Assembly (NCBI RefSeq): GCF_028401385.1 | Contig: NZ_JAQOMR010000001.1 | Coordinates: 932,501-996,500, forward strand | Direction of reading: 5' to 3' | DNA from: Marinicella algicola | Lineage (GTDB): Bacteria; Pseudomonadota; Gammaproteobacteria; Xanthomonadales; Marinicellaceae | DNA length: 64,000 nucleotides | Shown: positions 10,192 through 19,419 of the stretch, piece after piece | Layout of the letters: every line of letters begins with the position of its first letter | How positions within the stretch are numbered: the first letter of the stretch is position 1 | Notes under the pieces: model-generated | Databases searched by the model: none | What the model saw: the letters and a program-made list of their open reading frames with translations, nothing else | What the model was told of the DNA's origin: nothing | Position numbers and translations under genes: made by a program

Positions 10192-11058
10192 ATGCGGATC
10201 GAAAACCATAAAATTCCAGGGATCTGGTACGGACAATCCGCCAATCTGGGTGCCCGGCGGCAAAACCCGCCGGTCATCATTGTGCTGCATTACACCACCG
10301 GCTGGAATGGTGCGGCAAGCCGCGACTGGCTGATGGGCGCTGCAGCCGGCTCATCCAACCGCGGCTCCAGCGCCCATGTCGTGATCGACCGCGACGGCAC
10401 GGCCTGGCAGATTGCACCGTTCAACCGCAAGGCATGGCATGCCGGTCCATCGCGCTATGGCACGCTGGAGGGGCTCAACAGCTATTCCGTCGGCATCGAA
10501 TTCGTCAATGCCGGTTGGCTGAGGCCGAACGGGCTCGGCGATTTCACCGACGCTTATGGCAAGCGGTTTACCGAGCGTGCGCTGAAAAAGACCGGCGGCT
10601 ATCAGATGGCGCCGCATCAGCGCGTCGGCACAGGCCGGTTTGCCTGGCCGCTTTACCCCGAGGCACAGCTTGCCACCGGTCTCGATCTGGTTCAGGCCCT
10701 CATCGGCCACTATCCGATCAAGGCAATCGTCAGCCATGAGGAGATTGACACGCGCGGCTGGAAGACCGATCCGGGGCCGGCCTTCCCCATGGAGCGCTTC
10801 CGCGCGACGCTGGGTGAGGCCAACGACAGGGAGCCGATGGCGGTGGTTACCGCCGGGCGGCTCAATCTGCGCGGCGGTCCGGGCGCGCAATTTGAGAAGG
10901 TGGTTCCGCCGGGAACGCTTCTGAAGGGCACGCAACTCAAGATCATGAGCCGGGATGGCGACTGGGCCTTCGTCGCGCCCGAACACCCGGACGGCCGAGA
11001 GGGCGTTGTTACCGGCTGGGTGCATACGGCCTATATCGCGCCCATGATCGCGGCCTAG
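10192..11058 (+). CDS. N-acetylmuramoyl-L-alanine amidase with C-terminal SH3 domain
   Basis: 288 residues. The Amidase_2 (AmpD/PGRP-like) fold is indicated by [12 protein letters not shown] (zinc His), [19 protein letters not shown] and the second zinc site [16 protein letters not shown] bacterial SH3 domain follows at about residues 215-285 ([17 protein letters not shown]... GWVHTAYI). No signal peptide is visible, so it may act in the cytoplasm on recycled anhydro-muropeptides or leave by another route; an endolysin-like origin is also possible. AGGGAGG lies before the ATG. The stop codon is inside a long inverted repeat. Confidence 0.85.
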   Translation: MRIENHKIPGIWYGQSANLGARRQNPPVIIVLHYTTGWNGAASRDWLMGAAAGSSNRGSSAHVVIDRDGTAWQIAPFNRKAWHAGPSRYGTLEGLNSYSVGIEFVNAGWLRPNGLGDFTDAYGKRFTERALKKTGGYQMAPHQRVGTGRFAWPLYPEAQLATGLDLVQALIGHYPIKAIVSHEEIDTRGWKTDPGPAFPMERFRATLGEANDREPMAVVTAGRLNLRGGPGAQFEKVVPPGTLLKGTQLKIMSRDGDWAFVAPEHPDGREGVVTGWVHTAYIAPMIAA

Positions 11059-11130
11059 TGGAATGAATTTGACATTTGAGGTCCGTTTCAGCGACCTCGC
11101 CCATCAAATGTCAAATTTTAAAATTCCACT
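11057..11130. repeat. Long imperfect inverted repeat (hairpin) at the amidase stop
   Basis: Outer arms 11057-11079 and 11104-11130 pair as AGTGGAAT...AATTTGACATTTGA, with a few unpaired bases (GAATT against TTTAAAATT). An inner perfect pair GAGGTC (11078-11083) / GACCTC (11093-11098) closes a 9-base loop. It is AT-rich against the surrounding GC-rich coding sequence, and looks like a dispersed palindromic element or a strong transcript end; no U-run follows directly. Confidence 0.7.
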
Positions 11131-11165
11131 AGAGCGCCGTGCGTCCCTTCTGACGCATATAGGAC
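11131..11165. repeat. Remnant of a dispersed Rhizobiales intergenic repeat
   Basis: The stretch AGAGCGCCGTGCGTCC continues into a small hairpin, GCGTC (11141-11145) / GACGC (11152-11156), then ATATAGGAC. It resembles the short GCGTCC...GGACGC palindromes scattered through rhizobial intergenic DNA, from memory and not from a search. It abuts the inverted repeat just before it. Confidence 0.4.
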
Positions 11166-11284
11166 AATGCACCCGGTCGCAGCGAGCGGCTTGCAAAGGC
11201 TTTGCTTGCGTCTTGCGGGCAGGGCCTCTATATCAGCGCCAAATAAACGGTTTGACATCCAACCTTGAACTGGACTGGCGGATC

Positions 11285-12478
11285 ATGAATACACTCGGTT
11301 TTGACAAGAAGCCGGAGGACACGCGCGTTGTTGTGGCGATGTCCGGCGGCGTTGACAGCTCGGTCGTGGCCGGGCTTTTGAAGCGCGAGGGCTATGATGT
11401 CCTCGGCATCACCCTTCAGCTTTACGATCATGGCGCGGCTGTGCACCGCGCAGGCTCATGCTGTGCAGGGCAGGATATCGACGATGCCCGTCGCGTGTCC
11501 GAGCGGCTCGGCATCCCGCATTATGTGCTGGATTATGAGGCCCGGTTCCGCGAGACGGTCATCAATCCGTTTGCCGAAAGCTATATCGCCGGTGAAACGC
11601 CAATCCCCTGTGTGGCCTGCAACCAGACGGTCAAATTCGCTGATCTGTTGACGACGGCGAGGGAACTCGGTGCCGATGCGCTGGCGACCGGCCACTACAT
11701 CCGTTCCCGGTCGAACCCGACACCGGAGAACCCGATGCGCCGCGCCCTCTACCGGCCTGTGGATGCCGAGCGCGACCAGAGCTATTTCCTGTTTGCGACC
11801 ACGCAGGAACAGATCGATTTTCTCAGATTTCCGCTCGGCGGTCTGCCAAAGGCCGATACCCGTCGGTTGGCTGAGGAAATGGGCCTGATCGTTGCCGACA
11901 AGCCGGACAGCCAGGACATCTGCTTTGTGCCGCATGGCAAGTATTCCGACGTGATCGCCAAGCTGAAGCCGAATGCTGAACTTGGCGGTGAGATCGTGCA
12001 TCTCGACGGTCGCGTGCTTGGCCGCCACGAGGGCATCGTCCGCTACACGATCGGCCAGCGCAAGGGGCTGGGCGTTGCCACCGGGGAACCGCTTTATGTG
12101 GTTTATCTGGATGCCCGCTCGCGCCGTGTCATCGTCGGCCCGCGCGAGGCTCTGGAGACCAGGCGTATTTATCTGCGCGACGTCAACTGGCTGGGGGACC
12201 GCCCGGTGGCTGAAGAGGCTGCAAGCGGGTTTTCGTGTTTCGCCAAGGTGCGCTCGACGCGGCCGCCACTGCCCGTGATGCTGCATGTCGACGATGACGG
12301 CGTCTACGTCGATCTTCTGGAAGGCGAGGACGGGATCGCCAGCGGTCAGGCCTGTGTGCTTTACGATGCGCCCGGCAATGATGCCCGCGTCTTCGGCGGC
12401 GGCTTTATCAGCCGTTCGGAACGCTCAGCCGATGCGGAAGAGCAGCTCAAGACCCTGCTGACGGGACTGGCCGCCTGA
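11285..12478 (+). CDS. mnmA: tRNA-specific 2-thiouridylase MnmA
   Basis: Adds sulfur to U34 of tRNA-Lys, -Glu and -Gln. The PP-loop motif [12 protein letters not shown], the catalytic cysteine in [11 protein letters not shown] and the second one in [11 protein letters not shown] are all present, as is TGHYIRS. The product is 397 residues. The ATG at 11285 is chosen because the in-frame upstream reading from 11063 would run through the repeat region. No frame break. Confidence 0.95.
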   Translation: MNTLGFDKKPEDTRVVVAMSGGVDSSVVAGLLKREGYDVLGITLQLYDHGAAVHRAGSCCAGQDIDDARRVSERLGIPHYVLDYEARFRETVINPFAESYIAGETPIPCVACNQTVKFADLLTTARELGADALATGHYIRSRSNPTPENPMRRALYRPVDAERDQSYFLFATTQEQIDFLRFPLGGLPKADTRRLAEEMGLIVADKPDSQDICFVPHGKYSDVIAKLKPNAELGGEIVHLDGRVLGRHEGIVRYTIGQRKGLGVATGEPLYVVYLDARSRRVIVGPREALETRRIYLRDVNWLGDRPVAEEAASGFSCFAKVRSTRPPLPVMLHVDDDGVYVDLLEGEDGIASGQACVLYDAPGNDARVFGGGFISRSERSADAEEQLKTLLTGLAA

Positions 12479-12490
12479 GCGCGGCCGCCG

Positions 12491-12838
12491 TCAGGTGGCA
12501 ATAGGCTTTTCGGCGGCCATGAACAGCTTCAGCGATTCCTGGTAGCCGAGCTGCAGCAGCTGTTCGATATAGCCGATCAGCTGATCGGCCCAGCTGAAGC
12601 CGAGATAGGCAGCCAGCCAGACGATCAGCCCGGCAAGGATCAGCCCATAGACGAAATTCCTCAGGATCATCAGCAGCATGGCGAGCAGCACAAAGGCGAT
12701 CAGGCCGTAAAATAGCGAGGGCGCCAGCGCGACACCGTCGGAATGGGCGAGATAGCCCATATAGACACCGAAGATGATGCAGATGGCCGCACTCAGCCGG
12801 TCGCGGATCATTCTGTGGGTGTAGCTTGAACTTGCCAT
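12491..12838 (-). CDS. Small integral membrane protein, 115 aa
   Basis: Three or four hydrophobic segments (AICIIFGVYMGYLA, FYGLIAFVLLAMLLMI, FVYGLILAGLIVWLAAYLGF) with short polar ends. No family is recognised. It converges with mnmA across only 12 bases and is about 100 bases from the hemW end. Confidence 0.65.
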   Translation of the reverse strand: MASSSYTHRMIRDRLSAAICIIFGVYMGYLAHSDGVALAPSLFYGLIAFVLLAMLLMILRNFVYGLILAGLIVWLAAYLGFSWADQLIGYIEQLLQLGYQESLKLFMAAEKPIAT

Positions 12839-12942
12839 CTGTTGCGGTCTTTCTTCCCTGGATGCTCAATTTGTTTCAAGTCTTGAACGCGCAGCATGTG
12901 ATGCGGGTTCCGGGTGCATAATAGCACTGTGCAACCAAAACG

Positions 12943-14110
12943 TCAGGAGAGTTCTGCGACAACCCGGTTCAAGAGCAACATGCCCTCTGGCGTGGCGCGC
13001 AGCCGGCTGTTGCCGATCCGCTCGATCAGGCCGAGGCTGATCAGAAAATCCTCGCGTTCGCTGTCCAGCGGTTTACCGGCAAGCGATGACCAGCGGGCAA
13101 TATCGATGCCCTCCCTGACCCGAAGCCCCATCAGCAGCAGTTCGTCTGCCTGTTGTTCGCGTGAGAGCGTTGTCTGCTCGCTTACGCCGTGCCCGTCCGC
13201 TTCGACCATCTGCAGCCAGGTTTCAGGGTGTTTTTCGGCTGCGGTCGCGACCTTGCCAGAGGTTGTATTCAGCCTGCCATGGGCGCCGGGGCCGATCCCG
13301 GCATAATCGCCATAGCGCCAGTACGTCAGATTGTGCCGGCTTTCCGCACCGGGGCGGGCGTGGTTCGAGACCTCATAGGCCGGAAGACCGCGCCCGGCGG
13401 TGACCGCCTGCGTGACTTCGTAAAGATGGGCGGCATGGTCGTCGTCAGGCACGACGAGCTTACCCGCACGGTGGAGATCGAAGAAGCGCGTGCCTTCCTC
13501 TATGGTGAGCTGGTAGAGCGAGAGGTGATCTGCGGCGAGATCAATCGCCTGGTTGAGCTCGCGCTCCCAGTCTTCGGCGCGCTGCCCGGGCCGGGCATAG
13601 ATCAGGTCGAAAGACATGCGCGGAAAGATCTCGCGCGCCAGCCGGATTGCACCAAGGGCCTGCTCGACATTGTGCAGGCGCCCGAGAAAGCGCAGTTCCC
13701 TGTCGTTCAACGCCTGAACCCCCATGGAAACCCGGTTGACGCCCGCCGCGCGATAGCCGCGAAAGCGTTCGGCTTCCACGCTCGAGGGATTGGCCTCCAG
13801 CGTTACCTCGATGCCGTCCGGCACATGCCAGGCGGCAGCGACGCCGTCGAGAATGGCGCCCAGCGTATCGGGTTCCATCAGCGAGGGGTCCCGCCGCCGA
13901 TGAAAATGCTGGTGACCGTCCGGGGCCGGAAAGCGCCCGCATATGGCCAATTTCACGCAGGAAACCCGCGACAAAGCGCTGCTGGTCGACCGGCTGGTGG
14001 CGGACATGGCTGTTGAAATCGCAATAGGGGCATTTGGCCGCGCAGAACGGCCAGTGCAGATAGACGCCGAAACCCGGGTCGCCGTTATCGCCATTGATCG
14101 CTGCGATCAT
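12943..14110 (-). CDS. hemW: Radical SAM heme chaperone HemW (two apparent frameshifts)
   Basis: The N-terminal cluster motif is HWPFCAAKCPYCDFNSH, giving the CxxxCxxC of radical SAM proteins and the extra cysteine typical of HemW and HemN. The GGGTPSLMEP and LEANPSSVEAERF motifs follow, and the C-terminal part (NHARPGAESRHNLTYWRYGDYAGIGPGAHG, read in pieces) is HemW-like. Bases are missing near 13921 and 13887; correcting both gives 389 residues. HemW binds heme and is implicated in its delivery to respiratory enzymes; most members are not coproporphyrinogen oxidases. It is the last gene of the rph-VOC-rdgB-hemW cluster. Confidence 0.9.
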
Positions 14111-14124
14111 TGCCGGGTCGGTGG

Positions 14125-14769
14125 TCAGCGCGAAAGCCCCGTCTCGGTGAAGAGCGCGAAGGCGCGGGCGCGGTGGGAAAGCGCCCCACCATCGGCCGGG
14201 CCGCCTTCTGCTTTCTCGGTCGCTTCCATCTGGCCGAAGGTCCTGTCATGGCCTGCGGGCTGGAACACGGGGTCATAACCATGGCCCTTGTCGCCGCGCG
14301 GCGGCCAGACGAGGTTGCCTTCCACTTCACCACGGAAGGTTTCGGTGTGGCCATCCGGCCATGCAAGGCAGAGTACGCAGACGAAACGGGCGGTGCGGGC
14401 TTCCGGCGTCACCGCGCCTTTTTCCGCAAGCGCTGTCTCGACCTTCTCCATGGCCATCATGAAGTCGCGGCTGCCGTCTGCGGTCTCGGCCCAGTCGGCA
14501 GTGTAGACGCCGGGCGCGCCGTCGAGTGCATCGACAACGATGCCGCTGTCGTCAGCCAGTGCAGGAAGTCCGGATTTTTCCGCAGAAGCCAGCGCCTTGA
14601 TCGCTGCATTTTCCTCGAATGTGGTTCCGGTTTCATCCGGCACGTCGAAGGAAAGCTCGGCGGCTGATTTTGCCGAAAAGCCGAGCGGGCCGATCAATTC
14701 GGCGATCTCGGCAATCTTGCCGGCATTGTGGCTGGCGACGACAATGGTCTTGGTTTCGAGTTTGCGCAT
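14125..14769 (-). CDS. rdgB: Non-canonical purine NTP pyrophosphatase RdgB/HAM1
   Basis: Hydrolyses dITP, ITP and XTP so that deaminated purines are not incorporated. The family motifs [34 protein letters not shown] and [10 protein letters not shown] are present. 214 residues, complete. It lies 14 bases before hemW and 6 bases after the VOC gene, so the cluster is likely one transcript. Confidence 0.95.
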   Translation of the reverse strand: MRKLETKTIVVASHNAGKIAEIAELIGPLGFSAKSAAELSFDVPDETGTTFEENAAIKALASAEKSGLPALADDSGIVVDALDGAPGVYTADWAETADGSRDFMMAMEKVETALAEKGAVTPEARTARFVCVLCLAWPDGHTETFRGEVEGNLVWPPRGDKGHGYDPVFQPAGHDRTFGQMEATEKAEGGPADGGALSHRARAFALFTETGLSR

Positions 14770-14775
14770 ATTTTC

Positions 14776-15182
14776 CTATAGTCCCCAGAGCTTTGCTTCC
14801 GCGCATTCCAGGCTGTTGCCTGCGGGGTCGCGGAAATAGATCGAGCGGGCGCCGTTTGGCCAGCAAAAGTCACTCTCAATGGCGATGTTTCGCGCTTCAA
14901 GCTGTGCAATCACCGCGCTGAAATCATCCCGTTCCAGCCGGAAGCACACATGGCCCGCGCCGCGCGCGCCATGAGTGGGCACTGGGAGCGAACCGGGGGC
15001 AGCGGGCTTTTCGGTCTCGGCCGGATTGAAGATCAGCAGCACAGCGGAGCCTGCGCGAAAGAACACATGCCGGTTTCCGACGCGGGAGATTTTTCCAGCC
15101 CGAGAACGCCGCCGTAAAACGCCTCGGCGGCGTCAAGATCGTCGGCATAGAGCGCTGTCTCCAGAACGGCGGCAATCGGCAT
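14776..15182 (-). CDS. VOC/glyoxalase-family protein (one apparent frameshift)
   Basis: About 135 residues once a missing base near 15070 is restored. The N-terminal ALYADDLDAAEAFYGGVLGL and the C-terminal FRDPAGNSLECAEAKLWGL are the repeated beta-alpha-beta-beta-beta units of the vicinal oxygen chelate fold. The potential metal ligands are partly visible (GHVCFRL, NSLECAE), but the substrate is unknown. GAGG precedes the ATG at 15182, 10 bases after the rph stop. Confidence 0.8.
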
Positions 15183-15192
15183 GGCGTGTTCC

Positions 15193-15916
15193 TCAATCGC
15201 CGGCGATGGTCTTCTTCTGCAGTTCAACCAGTTCGGCAATGCCGTCCTTTGCCAGGCCCATCAGCGTCAGGAACTCGTCCTGGCTGAACGGCTTGCCTTC
15301 GGCGGTACCCTGGATTTCGACGATGCCGCCGGTGCCGGTCATGACGAAATTGGCGTCGGTCTCGGCGGACGAGATCTTCCAGATAATCGAGGTCGATGAC
15401 CGGCTGATCGGCGAAGATGCCGCAGGAGATTGCGGCGACGTGGTCCTTCAGCACCTTGTCGGTCTTGACCATGCTGCGCGCTTCCATCCATTTCAGGCAA
15501 TCATGCAGCGCAATCCAGGCCCCGGTGATAGACGCGGTGCGGGTGCCGCCATCGGCCTGGATGACATCGCAGTCGACGCTGATCTGGCGTTCACCAAGGG
15601 CCTCGAGATTGACAACGGCGCGCAGCGACCGTCCGATCAGGCGCTGGATTTCCTGGGTGCGGCCACCCTGCTTGCCGGCAGAAGCCTCGCGGCGCATGCG
15701 ATCGCCGGTAGCGCGCGGCAGCATTCCGTATTCGGCGGTGACCCAACCCTTGCCGGCATTGCGCAGCCACGGCGGAACGCGCTCTTCTAGGGAGGCGGTG
15801 CACAGCACATGCGTATCGCCGAATTTCACAAAGCAGGAGCCTTCAGCGTGTTTGGAGAAGCCACGCTCGAAGGAGACATTGCGCATCTGGTTGAGTTGTC
15901 TGCCTGACGGCCGCAT
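15193..15916 (-). CDS. rph: Ribonuclease PH (one apparent frameshift)
   Basis: Phosphorolytic 3' exonuclease that trims tRNA precursors. The start [20 protein letters not shown], the [26 protein letters not shown] region (phosphate binding) and [19 protein letters not shown] are diagnostic. An extra base near 15374 ends similarity within LDYLED; removing it restores [16 protein letters not shown] and a normal end at TIAGD, giving 240 residues. It is divergent from hrcA across 156 bases, an arrangement typical of Rhizobiales. Confidence 0.93.
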
Positions 15917-16009
15917 GATCTGATCCTTCCGGTTTCAATTGCGGGCTTTCTACGGGGTAGAGGGGTATTTGCAAAGAAAAACGGCATGCGGCGATGATGC
16001 AAAGACGAA

Positions 16010-16037
16010 TTGCGCAGCCGCCTTCCGACACTATATT
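16010..16037 (+). promoter_or_regulatory. Candidate sigma-70-type promoter of hrcA-grpE
   Basis: TTGCGC at 16010-16015 and TATATT at 16032-16037 with a 16-base spacer, about 35 bases before the hrcA ATG. The -35 is imperfect and no CIRCE-type repeat was seen. This is a pattern match only. Confidence 0.4.
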
Positions 16038-16072
16038 GAGGGGAGGCCTCACACCATCCGGCAAAGCAGAGC

Positions 16073-17161
16073 ATGACATCAGATCACAGACCAATCGCAG
16101 ATAATTCGGCTATGGCGCTGGACGACCGTTCGCGGGAGGTGTTTCGCAAAATCGTCGAGAGCTATCTGGAAAGCGGGGAGCCGCTGGGCTCGCGCAGTCT
16201 TTCGCGGCTTTTGCCGATGTCATTGTCGCCGGCATCGGTCCGCAACGTCATGAGCGATCTCGAAGAACTCGGGCTGATCTATGCGCCCCATATCAGCGCC
16301 GGCCGTTTGCCGACGGAAAGTGGCCTTCGCTTCTTTGTCGATGCCTATATGCAGATCGGTGACCTGGCAGAAGACGAACGCTCCGAGATCGACCGCCATA
16401 TGAGCAGTGTTGATCACGGCCAGCCGGTCGACGGGCTTTTGAATGAAGCAAGCCAGATGCTGTCCGGCATGTCGCGCGGGGCAGGGCTGGTGATGACATC
16501 GAAGAGCAATACCGTGCTCAAGCATGTCGAATTCATCCGTCTGGAGCCGACAAAGGCGCTCGCCGTGCTGGTTGGTGAGCACAACGAAGTCGAAAACCGC
16601 ATCATCGAGCTTCCGGCAGGCACGACCTCCTCGCAACTGACGGCGGCGGCGAATTTCCTCAATGCGCATCTGAACGGCCAGACCCTGCCGGAGCTGAAAT
16701 CGGTTTTGGCAAAGCTCAAGGATGAGGTCCGCCATGAGCTCGACCAGCTTTCGCAGGATCTCATTGGACGCGGGCTTGCCATCTGGTCCGGCAGTTCGGA
16801 CGATGGTCATCCGGGGCGGTTGATTGTGCGCGGCCGCGCCAATCTTCTCGAAGGTGTTGCCGATGTCGCCGATATTGACCGCCTTCGCATGCTGTTCGAC
16901 GACCTTGAGAAAAAGGAAAGCCTGATCGAACTGATCAACCTGGCCGAAAGCGGGTCGGGGGTCCGCATTTTCATCGGCTCGGAAAACAAGCTGTTCTCAC
17001 TGTCGGGCTCTTCGCTCGTGGTTGCACCCTATCGTGACAGTGACAATCAGGTCGTTGGCGCGGTCGGCGTGATCGGCCCGACCCGGCTGAATTACGCCCG
17101 CGTGGTTCCGATGGTCGACTATACGGCGCATCTCCTGTCGAGACTGTCGCGGTCTCGTTGA
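16073..17161 (+). CDS. hrcA: Heat-inducible transcription repressor HrcA
   Basis: 362 residues. The N-terminal winged helix ([38 protein letters not shown]) and the [14 protein letters not shown] motif identify HrcA, which represses groESL through the CIRCE element. The GAF-like C-terminal part is complete ([19 protein letters not shown]). It is upstream of grpE by about 100 bases, the standard alphaproteobacterial order. Confidence 0.95.
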   Translation: MTSDHRPIADNSAMALDDRSREVFRKIVESYLESGEPLGSRSLSRLLPMSLSPASVRNVMSDLEELGLIYAPHISAGRLPTESGLRFFVDAYMQIGDLAEDERSEIDRHMSSVDHGQPVDGLLNEASQMLSGMSRGAGLVMTSKSNTVLKHVEFIRLEPTKALAVLVGEHNEVENRIIELPAGTTSSQLTAAANFLNAHLNGQTLPELKSVLAKLKDEVRHELDQLSQDLIGRGLAIWSGSSDDGHPGRLIVRGRANLLEGVADVADIDRLRMLFDDLEKKESLIELINLAESGSGVRIFIGSENKLFSLSGSSLVVAPYRDSDNQVVGAVGVIGPTRLNYARVVPMVDYTAHLLSRLSRSR

Positions 17162-17262
17162 CTGACATCATGCGAATACTGGGTGAGGCCTTGATTTTTC
17201 GGGAGTGAACCTCGATATCGGGGCTCGAGAGATTCAAAGAAAATGAAACTTGCGGAGACGTC

Positions 17263-17892
17263 ATGACCGACGAGACCAAGAAGAACGGCACTGACGAGGA
17301 AATCAACGAGACGGTTGTCGACCTTGAAGCCGAAGCGCCGGTTGAAGAAACCGAGACCGCGGAGGCCGAATTCGCCGAACCCGATCCGATCGATCTCCTT
17401 CGTGAGGAGAACGAAAAGCAGCGCGACCAGTTGCTCCGGCTTGCTGCCGAAATGGAAAACCTGCGCCGGCGCACTGCCCGAGACGTGAAGGACGCCAAGG
17501 CCTATGCGGTGACGGCGTTTGCACGCGACATGCTCGGTGTTTCGGACAATCTTCGCCGCGCGCTGGACGCTATACCGGAAGAAAAGCGCAGCGAAGAGAT
17601 CAAAGGCTTCATCGAAGGCATGGAGATGACAGAGCGTTCCATGCTGACTGGGCTTGAGCGCCACGGGGTCAAGAAGATCGAAGCTGACGGCGCGCGATTC
17701 GATCCACACTTCCATCAGGCGATGTTCGAAGTGCCGAATCCGGAAATTCCTGCCAACACTGTAGTGCAGGTCGTCCAGGCCGGTTACATGATTGGCGAGC
17801 GCGTTCTGCGTCCGGCCATGGTGGGTGTCTCCAAGGGCGGTCCCAAGGCCGATGTCGCCCCGTCGACAGCCGAAGGCGAAAAGCCTGAATAA
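17263..17892 (+). CDS. grpE: Nucleotide exchange factor GrpE
   Basis: 209 residues. An acidic, low-complexity N-terminus leads to a long coiled coil ([26 protein letters not shown] region), then [20 protein letters not shown] and the conserved end [19 protein letters not shown]. GrpE releases ADP from DnaK. The gene is complete. Confidence 0.96.
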   Translation: MTDETKKNGTDEEINETVVDLEAEAPVEETETAEAEFAEPDPIDLLREENEKQRDQLLRLAAEMENLRRRTARDVKDAKAYAVTAFARDMLGVSDNLRRALDAIPEEKRSEEIKGFIEGMEMTERSMLTGLERHGVKKIEADGARFDPHFHQAMFEVPNPEIPANTVVQVVQAGYMIGERVLRPAMVGVSKGGPKADVAPSTAEGEKPE

Positions 17893-17918
17893 TCGCGGAT
17901 GTCGCGATCATCGTTTTG

Positions 17919-17950
17919 AAAGGCGTTTCGCTAATGCGGGACGCCTTTTT
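17919..17950. terminator. Terminator between grpE and ptsN
   Basis: Arms AAAGGCGT (17919-17926) and ACGCCTTT (17941-17948), with an inner CGC/GCG pair, ending in TTTTT on the plus strand. It follows the grpE stop by 27 bases; ptsN ends on the other strand 22 bases further on, so it may act in both directions. Confidence 0.8.
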
Positions 17951-17971
17951 AATGTTTGTGGGAGGTGTGGT

Positions 17972-18436
17972 TCAGGCTGCGGAAGAATCCAGGTCGGAAT
18001 TCAAAAAGGCGTAGATCGCACTTTCCGAATCAGACGCTCTAAGCTTTTTGACCAGTTCCTGGTCGCGCAGAAGCCGGGCAACGCGCGACAGCGCCTTCAG
18101 GTGGTCGGCGCCCGCGCCTTCCGGGGCGAGCAGCAGAAACACCAGATCGACCGGCTGGTCATCAAGCGCCTCGAAATTGACGGGATGCTGCAAGCGGGCA
18201 AAGACACCGCAAATATGCTCAAGTTTCGGCAATTTTCCGTGTGGAATGGCGATACCATTGCCGACGCCGGTGGAGCCGAGGCGCTCGCGCTGGAGCACCA
18301 CTTCAAAGATCTCGCGCTCGGGTACTCCCGTCACGGCCTCCGCTTTGGCGGCCAGCTCCTGCAGCAATTGCTTCTTGGAGTTTGCCTTGAGGGCGGGGAT
18401 GATCGCCTCCTGTTTCAGCAGGTCGTCAAGGGCCAT
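17972..18436 (-). CDS. ptsN: Nitrogen PTS enzyme IIA (PtsN)
   Basis: 154 residues, with the phosphorylation-site region GNGIAIPHGKLP (active His) of EIIA-Ntr. It receives phosphate from NPr and in rhizobia affects nitrogen and potassium control and metabolism. It lies last in the lptC-lptA-lptB-rpoN-hpf-ptsN cluster, about 60 bases after hpf, with a very strong hairpin in between. Confidence 0.94.
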   Translation of the reverse strand: MALDDLLKQEAIIPALKANSKKQLLQELAAKAEAVTGVPEREIFEVVLQRERLGSTGVGNGIAIPHGKLPKLEHICGVFARLQHPVNFEALDDQPVDLVFLLLAPEGAGADHLKALSRVARLLRDQELVKKLRASDSESAIYAFLNSDLDSSAA

Positions 18437-18465
18437 ATCCTGGTATCCTGGGTTGCGGCTTGAAG

Positions 18466-18491
18466 GGCGGGCGCCGGAAACGGCGCCCGCC
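18466..18491. other. Very stable hairpin between hpf and ptsN
   Basis: Perfect 11-bp arms GGCGGGCGCCG and CGGCGCCCGCC with a 4-base loop (GAAA on the plus strand, TTTC on the transcribed minus strand). It lies inside the operon, 8 bases after the hpf stop. No U-run follows on the transcribed strand, so it is more likely an RNA-processing, stability or attenuation element than a classic terminator. Confidence 0.75.
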
Positions 18492-18499
18492 GAAGTGGG

Positions 18500-19075
18500 T
18501 CAGCCCTGAATGCCGGCTGTATCGATCCAGCCGATATTGCCATCGGGGCGGCGGTAGACGATGTTGAGCGTCTTGTTGTCCGGGTTGCGGAACAGCATCA
18601 GCGGCTTGTCGGTCATATCAAGTGCCATGACAGCCGTTGCAACCGCCATCATGCGCACTTCGGTTTTAGCTTCCGCGACAATAGCCGGTGCATAGTCCTC
18701 CGGAATTTCGGTCTCATCCTCCTGCGGCATATCCATAACCGAATAGGCGACTTCGGCGAAATCGGCATGACCGTTATGCTGATGATGATCCTTCAGTTTG
18801 CGCTTGTAGCGGCGCAGCCGCTTGGCGATGCGTTCGAAAGCTGCATCAAAGGCGGCCTGGGGATCATGCGCCTTACCGGCCGCGTGAAGCACAGCACCGC
18901 TGTCGAGATGCACCTTGCAGTCAGCCTCAAAGCCACCTGCGGATTTCTCGACGGTAACCTGGCTGGAGTAGCCGCCGTCGAAATACTTGGTGACCGCTTC
19001 CTCGATTTGGTCTTCGATTTTTTCACGGAAAGCCTCGCCGACTTCCATCTGTTTTCCCGAGACGCGAACACTCAT
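18500..19075 (-). CDS. hpf: Long-form ribosome hibernation promoting factor
   Basis: 191 residues. The N-terminal S30AE/sigma-54 modulation domain (MSVRVSGKQMEVGEAFREKI ... RRYKRKLKD) is joined by an acidic linker to the C-terminal dimerisation domain (MTDKPLMLFRNPDNKTLNIVYRRPDGNIGWID). The long form dimerises 70S ribosomes. It follows rpoN, as in most proteobacteria. Confidence 0.95.
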   Translation of the reverse strand: MSVRVSGKQMEVGEAFREKIEDQIEEAVTKYFDGGYSSQVTVEKSAGGFEADCKVHLDSGAVLHAAGKAHDPQAAFDAAFERIAKRLRRYKRKLKDHHQHNGHADFAEVAYSVMDMPQEDETEIPEDYAPAIVAEAKTEVRMMAVATAVMALDMTDKPLMLFRNPDNKTLNIVYRRPDGNIGWIDTAGIQG

Positions 19076-19419
19076 GAATCTTCCCTTCTTCTATGTTGGC
19101 GGCCACCAGTCTAAGCCAAGCCTCGTTCTCCTCCAAGAACTCAACGGCTGGCCGACCGGCAACCGGCACGGCATTTCAATGACGCGATGTCATCATAACG
19201 TATTTGGGCATTTTTCAGCCGTTTGCCAGCGGGATTTTAGCAATATTCTTCTGCGTGTTTTTTGCAGGCACCATCGGTTCGTCTGCTCGCTCGCGCTGGC
19301 CGGTCCGCATTTCGTCTCGCGATCACATGCGGTGATCCCTCTTGCGGCGGATGCTCTAGCGTTCATGGCCAGTGAAGTCAATCATACCGGTCTTTTGCAT
19401 GTCCCGGAATTCCGAAAGT

